Below the pieces are notes generated by a model. The model made no database searches, was not told where the DNA came from, and saw nothing but the letters and a program-made list of their open reading frames with translations. A stretch of DNA of 15,192 bases from an uncultured Oscillospiraceae bacterium (GTDB taxonomy: Bacteria > Bacillota > Clostridia > Oscillospirales > Acutalibacteraceae): positions 1 through 15,192 of the forward strand of contig URQJ01000028.1 of the NCBI GenBank assembly GCA_900549945.1, read 5' to 3'. Of this stretch, positions 5,962 through 13,846 are shown piece by piece. How positions within the stretch are numbered: position 1 is the first letter of the stretch; the number at the start of each line of letters is the position of its first letter. A program made the translations under genes and the position numbers.

Positions 5962-8189
5962 TCAGCTTTTAATCACGCCGCCGTAATTCAGGCCGAAGCC
6001 GTAGTCGTAGCTGTTCCCGGCTTCGTCCACGTGCGGCTCCATGTCGAGCGCGCGGTCCTCGCTCTGCGCCTCCACCGTCTCCATATCCTTCGGGATCTGG
6101 ATCGGCAGGCGGCCCGTCGGCTCGTAATCGCCGAACACGACGTCGAGCACCGCCGCGCGCGAAACGCCGAATTCGACGACGATCGCGTCCGCGTCGCGCT
6201 CAAATTCGCGCATGACCATCGGGTTGTTGAGCGTCGCGCAGACGACGACGGGCTTTTCGCCCATCGCCCTGCGGCAGGCGAGGATGTTGTCGAGATCCGA
6301 CTCGTTGTAGGCGATGTTCGTCTTGCCGCGGTAGCTGCGGTTTGTGAAGCCTCGCGGAAGTCGCCGCCCGCGATGCTCTCGGCGCGCGCGGTATCCGCCG
6401 TGTACGGGCGGTATTGCAGCGTGATCGGCAGATAGCCGTTGCCGCCGCTTTCGGCGTCCGCCGCCGAATACGGGTTGCAGGCCGGGCTTTCAACGAACAC
6501 GACCGCAACGTCCGCCTCCTCCGGCGTTCCGACGCGCACGCCGTACGGCGCGAGAAGCGCCGCCGTGACAGGGTCCTCGTCGTGCGCCGGGATGTCGTTG
6601 CGCATGAAGCCCTTTGCGTCGCGGATATGGCGCACCGGCGTGTAAATTTTCAGGCCCTTTTTCAGCGGCAGGCAGCCCGCACGGTTCTTCAGCAGCACGA
6701 CGGACTTGTGCTGCGCCTCGAAGCCGTGGTCGCAGAACGCCTTGCAGCCGACGATTTCCGCGGACTGCGCGGGGTCGAGATACGGATCCTCGAACAGGCC
6801 GCACTGGAAGATGTTTTTCAGCAGGCGCGCGGCGGAAAGCTCCATGCGCGCGCGCATAAAGGGCTCGCCGAATTTTTCGCAGCCAATTTTATACGCCTCC
6901 ACAATCGGCGCGATCTCCGAATTGCCGCCGAACTGATCGACGCCGTTCAAAATTGCGGTGAGACAGCGCTCGGCCTCTGTCTTGCCCTCCATGTTGAAGC
7001 ACCGGCTGCCGAACGTGTCGATGACCGGCGCGGGGTCCTGCGTGATGCCCCAGTCCGTGCAGACGACGCCCTTGAAGCCGTACTTCTCGCGCAGCAGGTC
7101 CTTGATGAGGTATTCGCTGTAGGAATTGCCGACGTTTTTGCCGTTCTTCGTGTCTAGCCCCCACGAAACCGTGTAATACGGCATGACGGCCGCGGCCGCG
7201 CCGGTCGGGCCGTCGAGCTGGAAGGCCGCCTCCGTAAACGGCTTCCTGTGCTCGTCGGCGTTGTTCGTCGGGTAAACGGCGTATGCGCCGAACGCATAGT
7301 GCGCGTCGCGGCCGCCCTCGCCGGTGCCGCCGCCCGGCCAGTGCTTGACCATTGTGTTGACGCTGTCGCGCCCCCAGCCGGTCCCGCTGCCCTGCGTCGT
7401 CTGCATACCGTCGCAGTACGCCTTGACGAGCTTCTTCGTCATCTCGAGATTTTCGCCGAGCGTGTCGACAAAGCGCATCCAGCGCGGCTCGGTGCACAGG
7501 TCGATCTGCGGGCCGAGCGCCGTCGTGATGCCGAGCGCGCGGTATTCGCGGGAGGCGTCCTCGGCAAACTGCCGGACGACCGCCGGGTCGAAGCAGGCCG
7601 CGAAGCCGACGCCCTCGGGCCACTTGCTCACATCGCTGCCGCCGGTCTTAAATTCCATGCCGGTGTTGCCGCGCGCGCCGTTGCGCGGGTCGGAGGAGAT
7701 GTTCACCGGGATGCCGTGCGGCAGCGCCTCGGCGCGCGCCTGCAGCGCGTTGCTCCACTTCGCGGCCGTCTCGGCGTTCTGCACCGTGATCATCAAAATA
7801 TGGCGGATGTGCTCCTCCTCCATGAATTTCTTCTGCTGGTCGGAGAGCGCGTGCGGCGGCTCGCCCGATTCCTCGTAGGCTTTCCCGCCGTATGTGCCGC
7901 GGAACGGTCCGAACGGCATCGGCGGCACAGCCTGATGCGGCGAATACAGCATGAGGCCCGCGATCTCCTCGAGCGTCAGGCGCTTTGCGAGATCCTCTGC
8001 GCGCACCTCGTCGGAAAGCCGCCAGTCCTCGTACGGCAGAAGCGCTCCGCAGCGCTCGAGATCCTTGAAATACAGGCCGTCCTGTTCGATAAGCCCGACG
8101 CCGGAGGTTTCCGACCACGCCAGCGTCCTCCCGTTTTCCTGCGCGACACGGCAAATGCCGTCTTTTTTCCTTACATCCATTCTGTCCAT
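5962..8189 (-). pseudogene. Glycoside hydrolase family 3 gene with a single-base frameshift
   Basis: From the ATG at 8189 the frame encodes a GH3 enzyme for about 613 residues. Visible elements are NISSDPRNG (164-171), the KHWPGGGTGEGGRDAHY segment with K282/H283, and GVVCTDWG with probable nucleophile D379. A C-terminal alpha/beta sandwich follows (SVVLLKN, KIYTPVRH, ADVAVVFVES). At 6349-6350 two bases stand where a codon is needed. Downstream of that point the original frame turns into Arg/Ser/Thr-rich nonsense and stops at 5988. The other frame carries the expected end (FTNRSYRGKTNIAYNESDL, PVVVCATLNNPMVM, PTGRLPIQIPKDM, YDYGFGLNYGG) to a stop at 5962. A full protein would be about 742 aa. 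GH3 enzymes release terminal beta-glycosyl residues; no signal peptide is seen, so it would be cytoplasmic. The cause is a mutation or a sequencing/assembly error. No classic slippery heptamer is at the site, so programmed shifting is unlikely. The AKR gene lies upstream on the same strand. Confidence 0.88.
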
Positions 8190-8226
8190 CTCGCTTTCTA
8201 TTCAATACAGCTCGGTTTATATGAAA

Positions 8227-8255
8227 AGTTTACCATATTACCAGAAGTTTGTAAA
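8227..8255 (-). promoter_or_regulatory. Candidate promoter of the GH3 gene
   Basis: TTTACA (8250-8255), a 17-bp spacer and TAAACT (8227-8232) lie on the minus strand in an A/T-rich stretch, about 30 nt before the expected leader of the GH3 gene. The -10 match is only 4 of 6. A near-direct repeat TGGTAATATGGTAA lies in the spacer and could bind a regulator. Between this and the AKR stop (8290-8364) I see no convincing terminator. Confidence 0.5.
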
Positions 8256-8364
8256 GAAAACAGGTGGTTTTGACACGCACAGCCTGTGATTTTTTGTCAT
8301 GTCCTTCTGCGCTCGCCCGTGCCGGCATCTTTTACAGCTTCGTGCCGGCGCTTCCGCAACCGCA

Positions 8365-9375
8365 TCATTTCTCCGCCCAATTTTTGCTGAAGCTGTTCTG
8401 CTCGCTCTCCACATGTCCGCGGTGGCCGTGGATCTCGCACCGGCCGAGCGCCGCTTCCAGCGCCGCCAACTCGCCGTCCGTCAGCGCGACCTCCGCCGCA
8501 CCGAGGTTTTCCAGAATGCGCCCCTGATTCTTTGAGCCGGGAATCGGCACGACGTTCGGATACTTGTGCAGCATCCATGCCAGAGAGATCTGGGCGTTCG
8601 TCGCGTTCTTCTGCGCCGCAAACGACGAGATGACCTTCAGCACCGGCTGATTCGCTTTTATATTCTCCTTAGAGAGCTGCGGCACCCAGTTGCGCACGTC
8701 GTCTACCTTTTCAAACTGCGTGTCTGCGGTGATCTTTCCGGAAAGGAAGCCGCTCGCTACCGGGGAAAACGGTACGACGCCAATGCCATGCTCGAGGCAG
8801 AACGGGAAAATATCCGCCTCACAGTCGCGCTCAAGCATGTTGTACAGGTTCTGCACCGCCGTGACAGGCGTGACCGCGTGCGCCTTTGCGAGCGTTTCCG
8901 CCGATACCTGCGACATGCCCCAGCCGCGGATCAGCCCCTCCTGAATCAGCCGCCCCATTACCTGTGCGACCGCCTCGAAGGAAACGCTGCTGTTGATGCG
9001 GTGCAGGTAGTACAGGTCGATGTAATCGGTCTGCAGATTCTGCATCGAGCGCTCGAGATGGCGGCGCACGGCGCCGTACAGCGTCTCCCCGCCCTCCATT
9101 TCCTCTGCCCGCACGTGCAGCTTTGTGGCGAGGACGATCTCCTTTCTAAAATCGGCGACGGCCTTCCCGACAAGCTGCTCGTTGTGGCCGGGGTAAAATA
9201 CCTCGCGCCCATACGATTCCGCCGTATCAAAAAAGGTGCAGCCCGCCGCGTATGCCTTACGGATCGCCTCCAGACTGTACGCCTCCTCCGGCACCTTGCC
9301 GTAGCCGTGCGAAAACCCCATGCAGCCCATACCGATCTCCGAAACCTCCAGCGCCCCGATCCTTCTTGTTTTCAT
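8365..9375 (-). CDS. Aldo/keto reductase (YhdN/IolS-like)
   Basis: The product is 336 aa with a complete AKR barrel signature. MKTRRIGALEVSEIGMGCMG opens the fold. The catalytic tetrad is visible as D50 and Y55 (FFDTAESYG), K85 (ATKLH) and H125 (YYLHR). NADPH-binding features near the end include IPGSKNQGRILENL. The overall pattern (MGCMGFSHGYG, QNLYNMLERDCE, GVVPFSPVASGFLSGK) is that of the AKR13-like oxidoreductases. These reduce aldehydes or ketones with NAD(P)H in the cytoplasm; the physiological substrate is unknown. The start ATG has an ideal GGGAGGA 8 nt upstream. It is transcribed divergently from the LysR gene with overlapping promoters, which makes it the probable target of that regulator. 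Confidence 0.93.
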   Translation of the reverse strand: MKTRRIGALEVSEIGMGCMGFSHGYGKVPEEAYSLEAIRKAYAAGCTFFDTAESYGREVFYPGHNEQLVGKAVADFRKEIVLATKLHVRAEEMEGGETLYGAVRRHLERSMQNLQTDYIDLYYLHRINSSVSFEAVAQVMGRLIQEGLIRGWGMSQVSAETLAKAHAVTPVTAVQNLYNMLERDCEADIFPFCLEHGIGVVPFSPVASGFLSGKITADTQFEKVDDVRNWVPQLSKENIKANQPVLKVISSFAAQKNATNAQISLAWMLHKYPNVVPIPGSKNQGRILENLGAAEVALTDGELAALEAALGRCEIHGHRGHVESEQNSFSKNWAEK

Positions 9376-9407
9376 TTCACGGTTCCTCCCTTATATTTTC
9401 TGTTTAT

Positions 9408-9437
9408 ATCTTAACGCAAAAAGCTCCCTATGTACAA
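9408..9437 (-). promoter_or_regulatory. Candidate promoter of the aldo/keto reductase gene
   Basis: On the minus strand TTGTAC (9432-9437), an 18-bp spacer and TAAGAT (9408-9413) form a plausible promoter 33 bp before the ATG. Its -35 box overlaps the -35 box of the opposite lysR-type promoter, so the two promoters probably compete for polymerase. Confidence 0.55.
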
Positions 9438-9473
9438 GACTTTCTGTTTATGTTATTATAAATACAAATTATA
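9431..9473 (+). promoter_or_regulatory. lysR-type gene promoter and candidate LTTR box
   Basis: TGTACA (9431-9436), a 17-bp spacer and TATTAT (9454-9459) with an upstream TG (extended -10) predict a start near 9466. Over the -10/+1 region lies TATAA-N7-TTATA (9457-9473), an inverted repeat containing T-N11-A, the core form of LysR-family binding sites. A position over the regulator's own start fits negative autoregulation, which is common in this family. Confidence 0.5.
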
Positions 9474-9492
9474 CCGAGAAGGAGGTGCGGCT

Positions 9493-10380
9493 GTGGAGCT
9501 CTACCAGCTTGCCCAGTTCCGGGAAATCGCCGAATGCGAGAGCGTCAGCCAGGCCGCCGCACGGCTGCATACCTCGCAGCCCGCGCTCAGCGCCATGCTG
9601 AAAAAACTTGAAGCAGAGTTGCACGTGCAGCTTTTTGACCGCACAAAAAACCGGATCGTTTTAAACGAGGCGGGGGCGCTTGCCCTGCGCCACGCCAAGC
9701 GCCTGCTCGAGCAGGCCGAGCAGATGAAGGCCGACCTGCTCGCGTTTTCGCAGCGGGCCAAGGTCTTCCGTGTCGGCTTCTGCGACCCTGGCCCCAGATG
9801 GTACTGCACCCCAAAATTTTCGATGCTCTTTCCCGACGCTGTGCTTGAGACCGAGATATATCCCCCGCAGGAGCCGGAGGCCGCACTTCTGGAGAGCGGT
9901 CGGTTCGATCTGCTCGTCACGGCTCAAAACGTCGAAAAGGAGGGCATCTGCTGCGCGCCGTTCATCCGGGACCAGCAGTTTCTTTCCGTCATGCGGGACG
10001 ACCCGGCCGCCGGGCTTTCGCAGGTCTCCCTGCGCATGCTTCCGGTGCGCGAGCTGGTGCGGTTCCAAGCCGACGGCGTATTCTCCGCAAAGCATCACGC
10101 CTTGTATCAGGCGCTCGCCCAAAGAATAAAGATGACCCGCTACACGGACTATTTTCTGTTTCACCAGATCGTCCGCACCGGTGTGCCCACGACCACGACG
10201 CGCATCGTGCGCAATTACCGCGACGACGGCGGCGGCCGCGTGCTGATCCCGATCACAGACGCCGAGGCCTCCATCGATTATTTCTTTGCCTACAGGGCGG
10301 ACAGCGCGGAAAGAATCGAGCCGCTTCTGCGGTGGATAACGCTGTGTGCCGCCGATTTCCGCGACAGCGAAAACGCGTAG
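9493..10380 (+). CDS. LysR-family transcriptional regulator
   Basis: The product is 295 aa, typical LysR length. The N-terminal winged helix-turn-helix is clear: YQLAQFREIAECESVSQAAA, then LHTSQPALSAMLKKLEAELHVQLFDRTKN, then the VLNEAGALAL linker helix. Residues about 90-290 form the effector-binding domain (FRVGFCDPGPRW, FDLLVTAQN). It should bind DNA as a dimer or tetramer and respond to a small ligand that cannot be predicted. The start is the GTG at 9493 because AAGGAGGTG sits at the right distance. An upstream in-frame ATG at 9430 lacks a ribosome site and precedes the predicted transcript start. It faces the AKR gene divergently. The stop is TAG. Confidence 0.93.
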   Translation: MELYQLAQFREIAECESVSQAAARLHTSQPALSAMLKKLEAELHVQLFDRTKNRIVLNEAGALALRHAKRLLEQAEQMKADLLAFSQRAKVFRVGFCDPGPRWYCTPKFSMLFPDAVLETEIYPPQEPEAALLESGRFDLLVTAQNVEKEGICCAPFIRDQQFLSVMRDDPAAGLSQVSLRMLPVRELVRFQADGVFSAKHHALYQALAQRIKMTRYTDYFLFHQIVRTGVPTTTTRIVRNYRDDGGGRVLIPITDAEASIDYFFAYRADSAERIEPLLRWITLCAADFRDSENA

Positions 10381-10403
10381 CCGTGCAAAAAGCCAAACGG
10401 CGC

Positions 10404-10440
10404 GGGAGGCGTGCGGCTCCGCTTGCGCCGCATGCTTCCC
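10404..10440 (+). terminator. Long hairpin after the LysR gene, possible terminator
   Basis: GGGAGGCGTGCGGC pairs with GCCGCATGCTTCCC: 14 pairs including two G-U, around a 9-nt loop. It is 24 bp after the LysR stop. It is followed by AAAGCCCGG and not a U-run, with CTTTTCC only about 10 nt later. It may be a non-canonical terminator or simply an RNA 3'-end stabiliser. Confidence 0.4.
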
Positions 10441-10608
10441 AAAGCCCGGCACTTTTCCAGAAACTGGAGGCGCGGGGCCGCTTATGCTTTCCTGCTGGAC
10501 TGAAGGTCAGTCCGCGCCGGGCGCACACCGGCTGTCGGACAATCCTTTCGCATAGACGCCCGCCGCAGAACGGATACGCTGTAAAAAACACAATGGAGAA
10601 GAGACCGA
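10441..10608. other. Intergenic stretch without a recognisable gene
   Basis: These 168 bases between the LysR hairpin and the decayed DUF885 gene have no supported reading frame. They contain a perfect small inverted repeat, GGACTGA-AGG-TCAGTCC (10497-10513), of unknown role. I see no convincing promoter for the pseudogene. The last bases include a GGAGAAGAG ribosome-site remnant leading to an ATG at 10609. Confidence 0.5.
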
Positions 10609-11235
10609 ATGAAACGACGCGCACGATTTATGAAACAGGGCCTCGCGCTGGGCGGGGGAGGTGCTGGACAGCCGGCATGCGTTTCAGCGCAGCAGCCTGA
10701 CCGATGCGCAGCGCCTGACCTACGACGTGGGCGAGGACTACCTCGAATTCACCCGGCTGACGGACGATTACTATTATCTCGACAACAGCTACCGCGGCAG
10801 CTTCACCGGCTTTTAGGCCCAGCTTCCCATCCTGCTCAATGAATTTAAATTCAACCGCAGAAGCGATCTGGACAGCTGCTTTCATATTCCGGAAACCGCC
10901 GAGGAGACCTTTCTCGGCTACGCCGAAATCGAGCGGGAACGCCTTGAAAACGGTGCGGGACTGAGTCAGGTAACGCTGGATGACATCATCGCGCACGAGG
11001 GCTATCCCGGCCATATATATCAGGACACCCATATCCGCGCTCTCGAGCTGCCCGCGATCCGCTATATCACGACGTATCACGGGTATTCGGAGGGCCGGGC
11101 CACCTACGCGAAGAATTTTTCCGCGCGCTATGCGCTGGTCGAAAATGAGTTCGTGTAGCTTTATCAGATCGGCCAGCAGATCGGGCAGATGTACATCAAT
11201 CTTCTGGACATCGGCGTCCATTGCGGCGGCTTAAG
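10609..11235 (+). pseudogene. Decayed DUF885 (HEGYPGH) putative metallopeptidase
   Basis: An ATG at 10609 after GGAGAAGAG begins MKRRARFM, like the start of DUF885 lipoproteins. The frame is lost within about 50 bp. From about 10660 another frame carries DUF885 sequence: SLTDAQRLTYDVGEDYLEF, then AQLPILLNEFKFNRRSDLDS, then IPETAEETFLGYAEIERERL. After LSQVTLDD it jumps straight to AHEGYPGHIYQ, the HExxxGH zinc motif, then GYSEGRATYAKNF and LYQIGQQIGQ with MYINLLDIGVH. From memory of the family, a long middle part, perhaps 150-250 residues, normally separates these blocks and is missing here. Two in-frame TAG codons interrupt it (10814-10816, 11156-11158). It has an early frameshift, a large internal deletion, two stops and a truncated end, so it is not functional. 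Intact relatives are exported lipoproteins thought to be peptidases. Confidence 0.85.
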
Positions 11236-11319
11236 AACCAGCGCTTCTTTCCGATTACACAGTCATACGCAAATGGGCACTCCGGCCTAGCCGGATAAAT
11301 AAAACCCGAGCTTTGGGCA

Positions 11320-11355
11320 TAGAAAACCCCCGAAAACCAGTGGCTTTCGGGGGTT
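11320..11355 (-). terminator. Terminator of the rplM-rpsI operon
   Basis: In minus-strand sense AACCCCCGAAA pairs with TTTCGGGGGTT (11325-11355), followed by TTTTCTATG. It lies about 32 bp after the rpsI stop codon. A second small inverted repeat (TCCGGC-CTA-GCCGGA, 11281-11295) further on has no T-run and is not needed for termination. Confidence 0.88.
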
Positions 11356-11387
11356 CTGTGTTTCGAGGAAAATATATATCGGGCTGA

Positions 11388-11789
11388 TTATCTCTTCGAG
11401 AACTGCGGAGCGCGACGGGCGGCTTTGAGACCGTATTTCTTTCTTTCCTTCATTCTCGGGTCGCGGGTGAGGAAGCCAGCCTTCTTCAGCTTCGCGCGGA
11501 GGTTTTCGGAATCGTACTGGAGCAGCGCTCTCGCGATGCCGTGGCGGATCGCGCCGGCCTGACCGGTGACGCCGCCGCCTGCAACACGGCAGACAATGTC
11601 GAACTTCTCGTCGGTCTCGGTGAGGACGAGCGGCTGACGGACGATCGTCTTGAGCGTATCAAGGCCGAAGTAATCGTCGATATCGCGGTCGTTGATCGTG
11701 ACCTTGCCCGTGCCCTGATAAATTCTTACGCGCGCAACGGAGCTCTTTCTTCTGCCGGTGCCGTAGAAATAAGGTGCCTTATCGTACAT
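11388..11789 (-). CDS. rpsI: 30S ribosomal protein S9
   Basis: The product is 133 aa, close to the usual 130. It has the family hallmarks [20 protein letters not shown] near the N-terminus, [20 protein letters not shown] in the middle and the basic tail RRAPQFSKR, whose last residues reach the P-site tRNA in the ribosome. The start follows AGGAGGTAAACGAAC. It is second in the conserved rplM-rpsI operon, 16 bp after the rplM stop, with a terminator just downstream. Confidence 0.98.
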   Translation of the reverse strand: MYDKAPYFYGTGRRKSSVARVRIYQGTGKVTINDRDIDDYFGLDTLKTIVRQPLVLTETDEKFDIVCRVAGGGVTGQAGAIRHGIARALLQYDSENLRAKLKKAGFLTRDPRMKERKKYGLKAARRAPQFSKR

Positions 11790-11805
11790 GTTCGTTTACC
11801 TCCTA

Positions 11806-12234
11806 TTAAAGTTCCCAGACAGCCGGCTGCTGCGCAGCGTGCTTGTGCTCGCTGCCCGCATAGACGCGAAGTCTTGCCTCTGCCGCTCTGCCGATCGTGT
11901 TCGAGGGGATCATGCCGTGAACGGCAAGCTCCATCGCCTTTTCCGGCTTCGTGCGCATCAGGGTGTCGTAACGGATAGCCTTGAGGTGGCCGATGTAGCC
12001 CGTGTGGCGATAATAATACTTCTTTTCCGCCTTGCCGCCGGTGAGAACGGCATCCGCGCAGTTGATGATGATGACATGATCACCGCAGTCGACATGCGGG
12101 GTAAAGGTGGGCTTGTGCTTGCCGCGGAGAAGAACCGCGGCCTGCGCTGCAACGCGGCCGAGCGGCTTGCCCGCCGCATCGATCACATACCATTTGCGGT
12201 CAACCTGACCGGCCTTGGCCATATAAGTGGACAT
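11806..12234 (-). CDS. rplM: 50S ribosomal protein L13
   Basis: The product is 142 aa, the standard length. Family segments are RKWYVIDAAGKPLGRVAAQA, LLRGKHKPTFTPHVDCGDHV, YYYRHTGYIGHLK and the conserved VHGMIPSNTIGRA near the C-terminus. L13 binds 23S rRNA early in 50S assembly. The ATG at 12234 (MSTYMAKAG) is chosen because GGAGGTAAACGCT precedes it; a TTG fifteen bases upstream lies within this ribosome site. The rplM and rpsI ribosome sites are nearly identical (GGAGGTAAACG), suggesting matched translation. The transcript has a structured leader of about 100 nt. Confidence 0.98.
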   Translation of the reverse strand: MSTYMAKAGQVDRKWYVIDAAGKPLGRVAAQAAVLLRGKHKPTFTPHVDCGDHVIIINCADAVLTGGKAEKKYYYRHTGYIGHLKAIRYDTLMRTKPEKAMELAVHGMIPSNTIGRAAEARLRVYAGSEHKHAAQQPAVWEL

Positions 12235-12336
12235 AGCGTTTACCTCCAAGAAAGTGTTTAGAATATGCTCTGTATCTTACGATTCGCAAGGATACGAAAC
12301 CATCCGATAAAACCCGCCGTTTCCGGCTGGGCGCTC
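12235..12336 (-). ncRNA. Structured mRNA leader of rplM-rpsI (probable L13 autoregulatory leader)
   Basis: The leader between the predicted start and the ATG folds into two hairpins. One is CCC-A-GCCG-GAAA-CGGC-GGG with a GNRA tetraloop (12313-12331). The other is GTATC-C-TTGCG-AAT-CGTAA-GATAC with one bulged C (12272-12295). L13 leaders with such paired elements are known in Firmicutes and mediate feedback by a ribosomal protein. I infer that role from position and structure; I could not compare it with the covariance model. Confidence 0.55.
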
Positions 12337-12340
12337 CATG

Positions 12341-12369
12341 ATATTACCACAGGGAAAACGGCTTGTCAA
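12341..12369 (-). promoter_or_regulatory. Promoter of rplM-rpsI
   Basis: A perfect TTGACA (12364-12369), 17-bp spacer and TAATAT (12341-12346) lie on the minus strand. A-tracts immediately upstream (12372-12390) look like an UP element, as expected for a growth-rate-controlled ribosomal operon. Confidence 0.85.
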
Positions 12370-12485
12370 CACATTTTTTCGCGTTTTTTAATCTGTAAAA
12401 TCAAATCTCCCGTTTTCTTTTGTTTTCTCTTTATATCTCTTGTTTTCTATACTTCGATTTTCGAAAAATATTTTTCATAAAAATG
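12370..12485. other. A/T-rich spacer without genes
   Basis: This 116-bp stretch between the methyltransferase terminator and the rplM promoter is much more A/T-rich than the surrounding genes. It holds poly-T/A tracts, a perfect 14-bp palindrome GAAAAATATTTTTC (12463-12476) and an adjacent TTCGA-TTT-TCGAA hairpin (12453-12465). I see no coding signal. Part of it probably serves as upstream activating DNA for rplM. Confidence 0.6.
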
Positions 12486-12529
12486 CAAAAAACACAGTGC
12501 CCGCGCCGTTTTCCGGCTGTGCACCGTGT
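12486..12529 (-). terminator. Terminator of the five-gene operon
   Basis: In minus-strand sense ACACGGTGC pairs with GCACTGTGT (one G-U), with an inner GCCG/CGGC stem and a six-base T-run after the hairpin. It lies about 45 bp after the methyltransferase stop. Confidence 0.88.
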
Positions 12530-12574
12530 CTTTCGCTTTATTTGCCGCGCGCCCGCTTTCCGGCGGATGCGCTT

Positions 12575-13333
12575 TTATTTTAGGATGCAGCGCGTCGCGT
12601 AGAACGTCGGCACGCCGAAGTCCTCGAGCGGGCCGTAGCCGTTCGTATCCTCGTAAATATCGGTCAGCATAAAGCCCGCGCGAAGCTGGCCGCCGATCTC
12701 CTCCTCGATCGTGTGCGAAAACTGAATGCCGTCGTCGTTTTCGATCGATTTCCGGTACAGCGCCTCATCCTTCAGCGGGTTGAACGGCAGCTTCTGCACG
12801 ATCTGCGTGCCGTTTTCCTCAAACAGATAGTTAATCCCGTTGTCAAAGCCGGCGAGCAGAACGCCGCCGGGCTTCAGAACGCGCGCGCATTCGCGCCAGA
12901 TCGGGTCGAGCTGCTCGACGTAGCAGTTCGAGACCGGGTGGAAGATCAGGTCGAACGACGCGTCCGCAAAGGGCAGCGGCTTCGTCATGTCGGCCTGCAC
13001 GCATTCGACTGCATAGCCCTCGCGCGCGGCCACCATGCGCTCGCTTTCGAGCTGCGCCGCCGAATAATCGAGCACGGTGCACACGGCCCCGAGCGCGGTA
13101 AAGACCGGGATCTGCTGCCCGCCGCCGCTCGCAAGGCCGAGCACGCGCTTTCCGGCGAGGTCGCCGAACCATTCGTGCGGCACGGTTTTGGTCGGCGTGA
13201 GAAAAACGCCCCATTCGCCCGCCTTCGCGCGCAGGTACGTCTCATGGTCGATGGGCTTCCCCCATTCCCAGCCTTCTGCGACCCACCGGTCGATGACGGC
13301 GGAATTGACCGCCTGATAATTTTCCTTGTTCAT
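12575..13333 (-). CDS. Class I SAM-dependent methyltransferase
   Basis: The product is 252 aa. It has a Rossmann methyltransferase core: motif I RVLGLASGGGQQ (63-74), the acidic residue after strand 2 (VLDYS, D89), CVQADMTKPLPFADASFDLI (motifs II/III), and LKPGGVLLAG after it. Such enzymes transfer a methyl group from S-adenosylmethionine to small molecules, RNA or proteins. A YgjP- or UbiE-type specificity cannot be decided here. The ATG at 13333 follows GGAGGAGAAGAGAG and overlaps the GNAT stop as ATGA, indicating translational coupling. It is the last gene of the operon. Confidence 0.9.
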   Translation of the reverse strand: MNKENYQAVNSAVIDRWVAEGWEWGKPIDHETYLRAKAGEWGVFLTPTKTVPHEWFGDLAGKRVLGLASGGGQQIPVFTALGAVCTVLDYSAAQLESERMVAAREGYAVECVQADMTKPLPFADASFDLIFHPVSNCYVEQLDPIWRECARVLKPGGVLLAGFDNGINYLFEENGTQIVQKLPFNPLKDEALYRKSIENDDGIQFSHTIEEEIGGQLRAGFMLTDIYEDTNGYGPLEDFGVPTFYATRCILK

Positions 13334-13797
13334 CTCTCTTCTCCTCCGATTTCCAGCGCATAGCCCCATTCCGGCGCCTTGTCAAACGCTGGAAACCGCA
13401 CAAATCCGTTTTTCACATAGCAGCGCTGCGCGGCTGTGTTGCCCCGCCCCGTATGGAGCAGCAGGCGGCACAGCCCGCTCCCGCGGCACCAGTCTGCGGC
13501 ATGGCAGACCAAGCGCCCGCCAAATCCTGCACCGCGGTATGCGGGCGCAACGTAGAAGAAATTGACATATCCGTATGTGCCCAGCTCCGGCGAATTCCGG
13601 CGGCTCAGGTCGCAGATGCCGACCATTTTCCCATCCAGAAACAATCCGTCGCGAACCGCGTAATCCTTCGACAGCTCCCGGCAGATTTTTTCGTCGTCAA
13701 ACGGCGCGCCGAACGTGATTTCCGACGTCTCCCTGTGCGCGGCATAGAGAAAGTCGCGGTCCCGGGAAATATCATACGGTCTGAATATAATCGCCAT
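13330..13797 (-). CDS. GNAT-family N-acetyltransferase
   Basis: The product is 155 aa, the usual single-domain GNAT length. The acetyl-CoA pyrophosphate loop is visible at YRGAGFGGRL (88-96), after the beta-4 strand VNFFYVAP. The C-terminal part CYVKNGFVRFPAF is the usual N-x-G-F segment. It should transfer an acetyl group from acetyl-CoA to an amine; the substrate is unknown. The ATG at 13797 has AAGGAGAAACGCAG in front; an in-frame upstream extension would overlap the HAD gene and has no such site. It lies 49 bp after the HAD gene and its stop overlaps the methyltransferase start by four bases. Confidence 0.9.
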   Translation of the reverse strand: MAIIFRPYDISRDRDFLYAAHRETSEITFGAPFDDEKICRELSKDYAVRDGLFLDGKMVGICDLSRRNSPELGTYGYVNFFYVAPAYRGAGFGGRLVCHAADWCRGSGLCRLLLHTGRGNTAAQRCYVKNGFVRFPAFDKAPEWGYALEIGGEER

Positions 13798-13846
13798 CTG
13801 CGTTTCTCCTTCACATTGCTCCATCGTCCCGCACGGATGCGCCCGC

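Noticed and set aside
6340..6360. Programmed ribosomal frameshifting in the GH3 gene
   Set aside because: No slippery heptamer or obvious stimulatory Shine-Dalgarno or pseudoknot is visible at the junction; a simple one-base loss explains it.
8306..8361. Terminator between the AKR and GH3 genes
   Set aside because: GCCGGCACG occurs twice here as a direct repeat, not as a hairpin with a T-run, so no convincing terminator was called.
10814..11158. Recoding of TAG (both in-frame stops in the DUF885 remnant are TAG)
   Set aside because: The same gene also has a frameshift and an internal deletion, and TAG is the ordinary stop of the surface-protein and LysR genes here, so a recoded amber codon is not needed.
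10628..11221. A 197-codon minus-strand frame opposite the decayed gene
   Set aside because: The plus strand carries the HEGYPGH and other DUF885 blocks; the minus frame lacks a ribosome site and recognisable domains.
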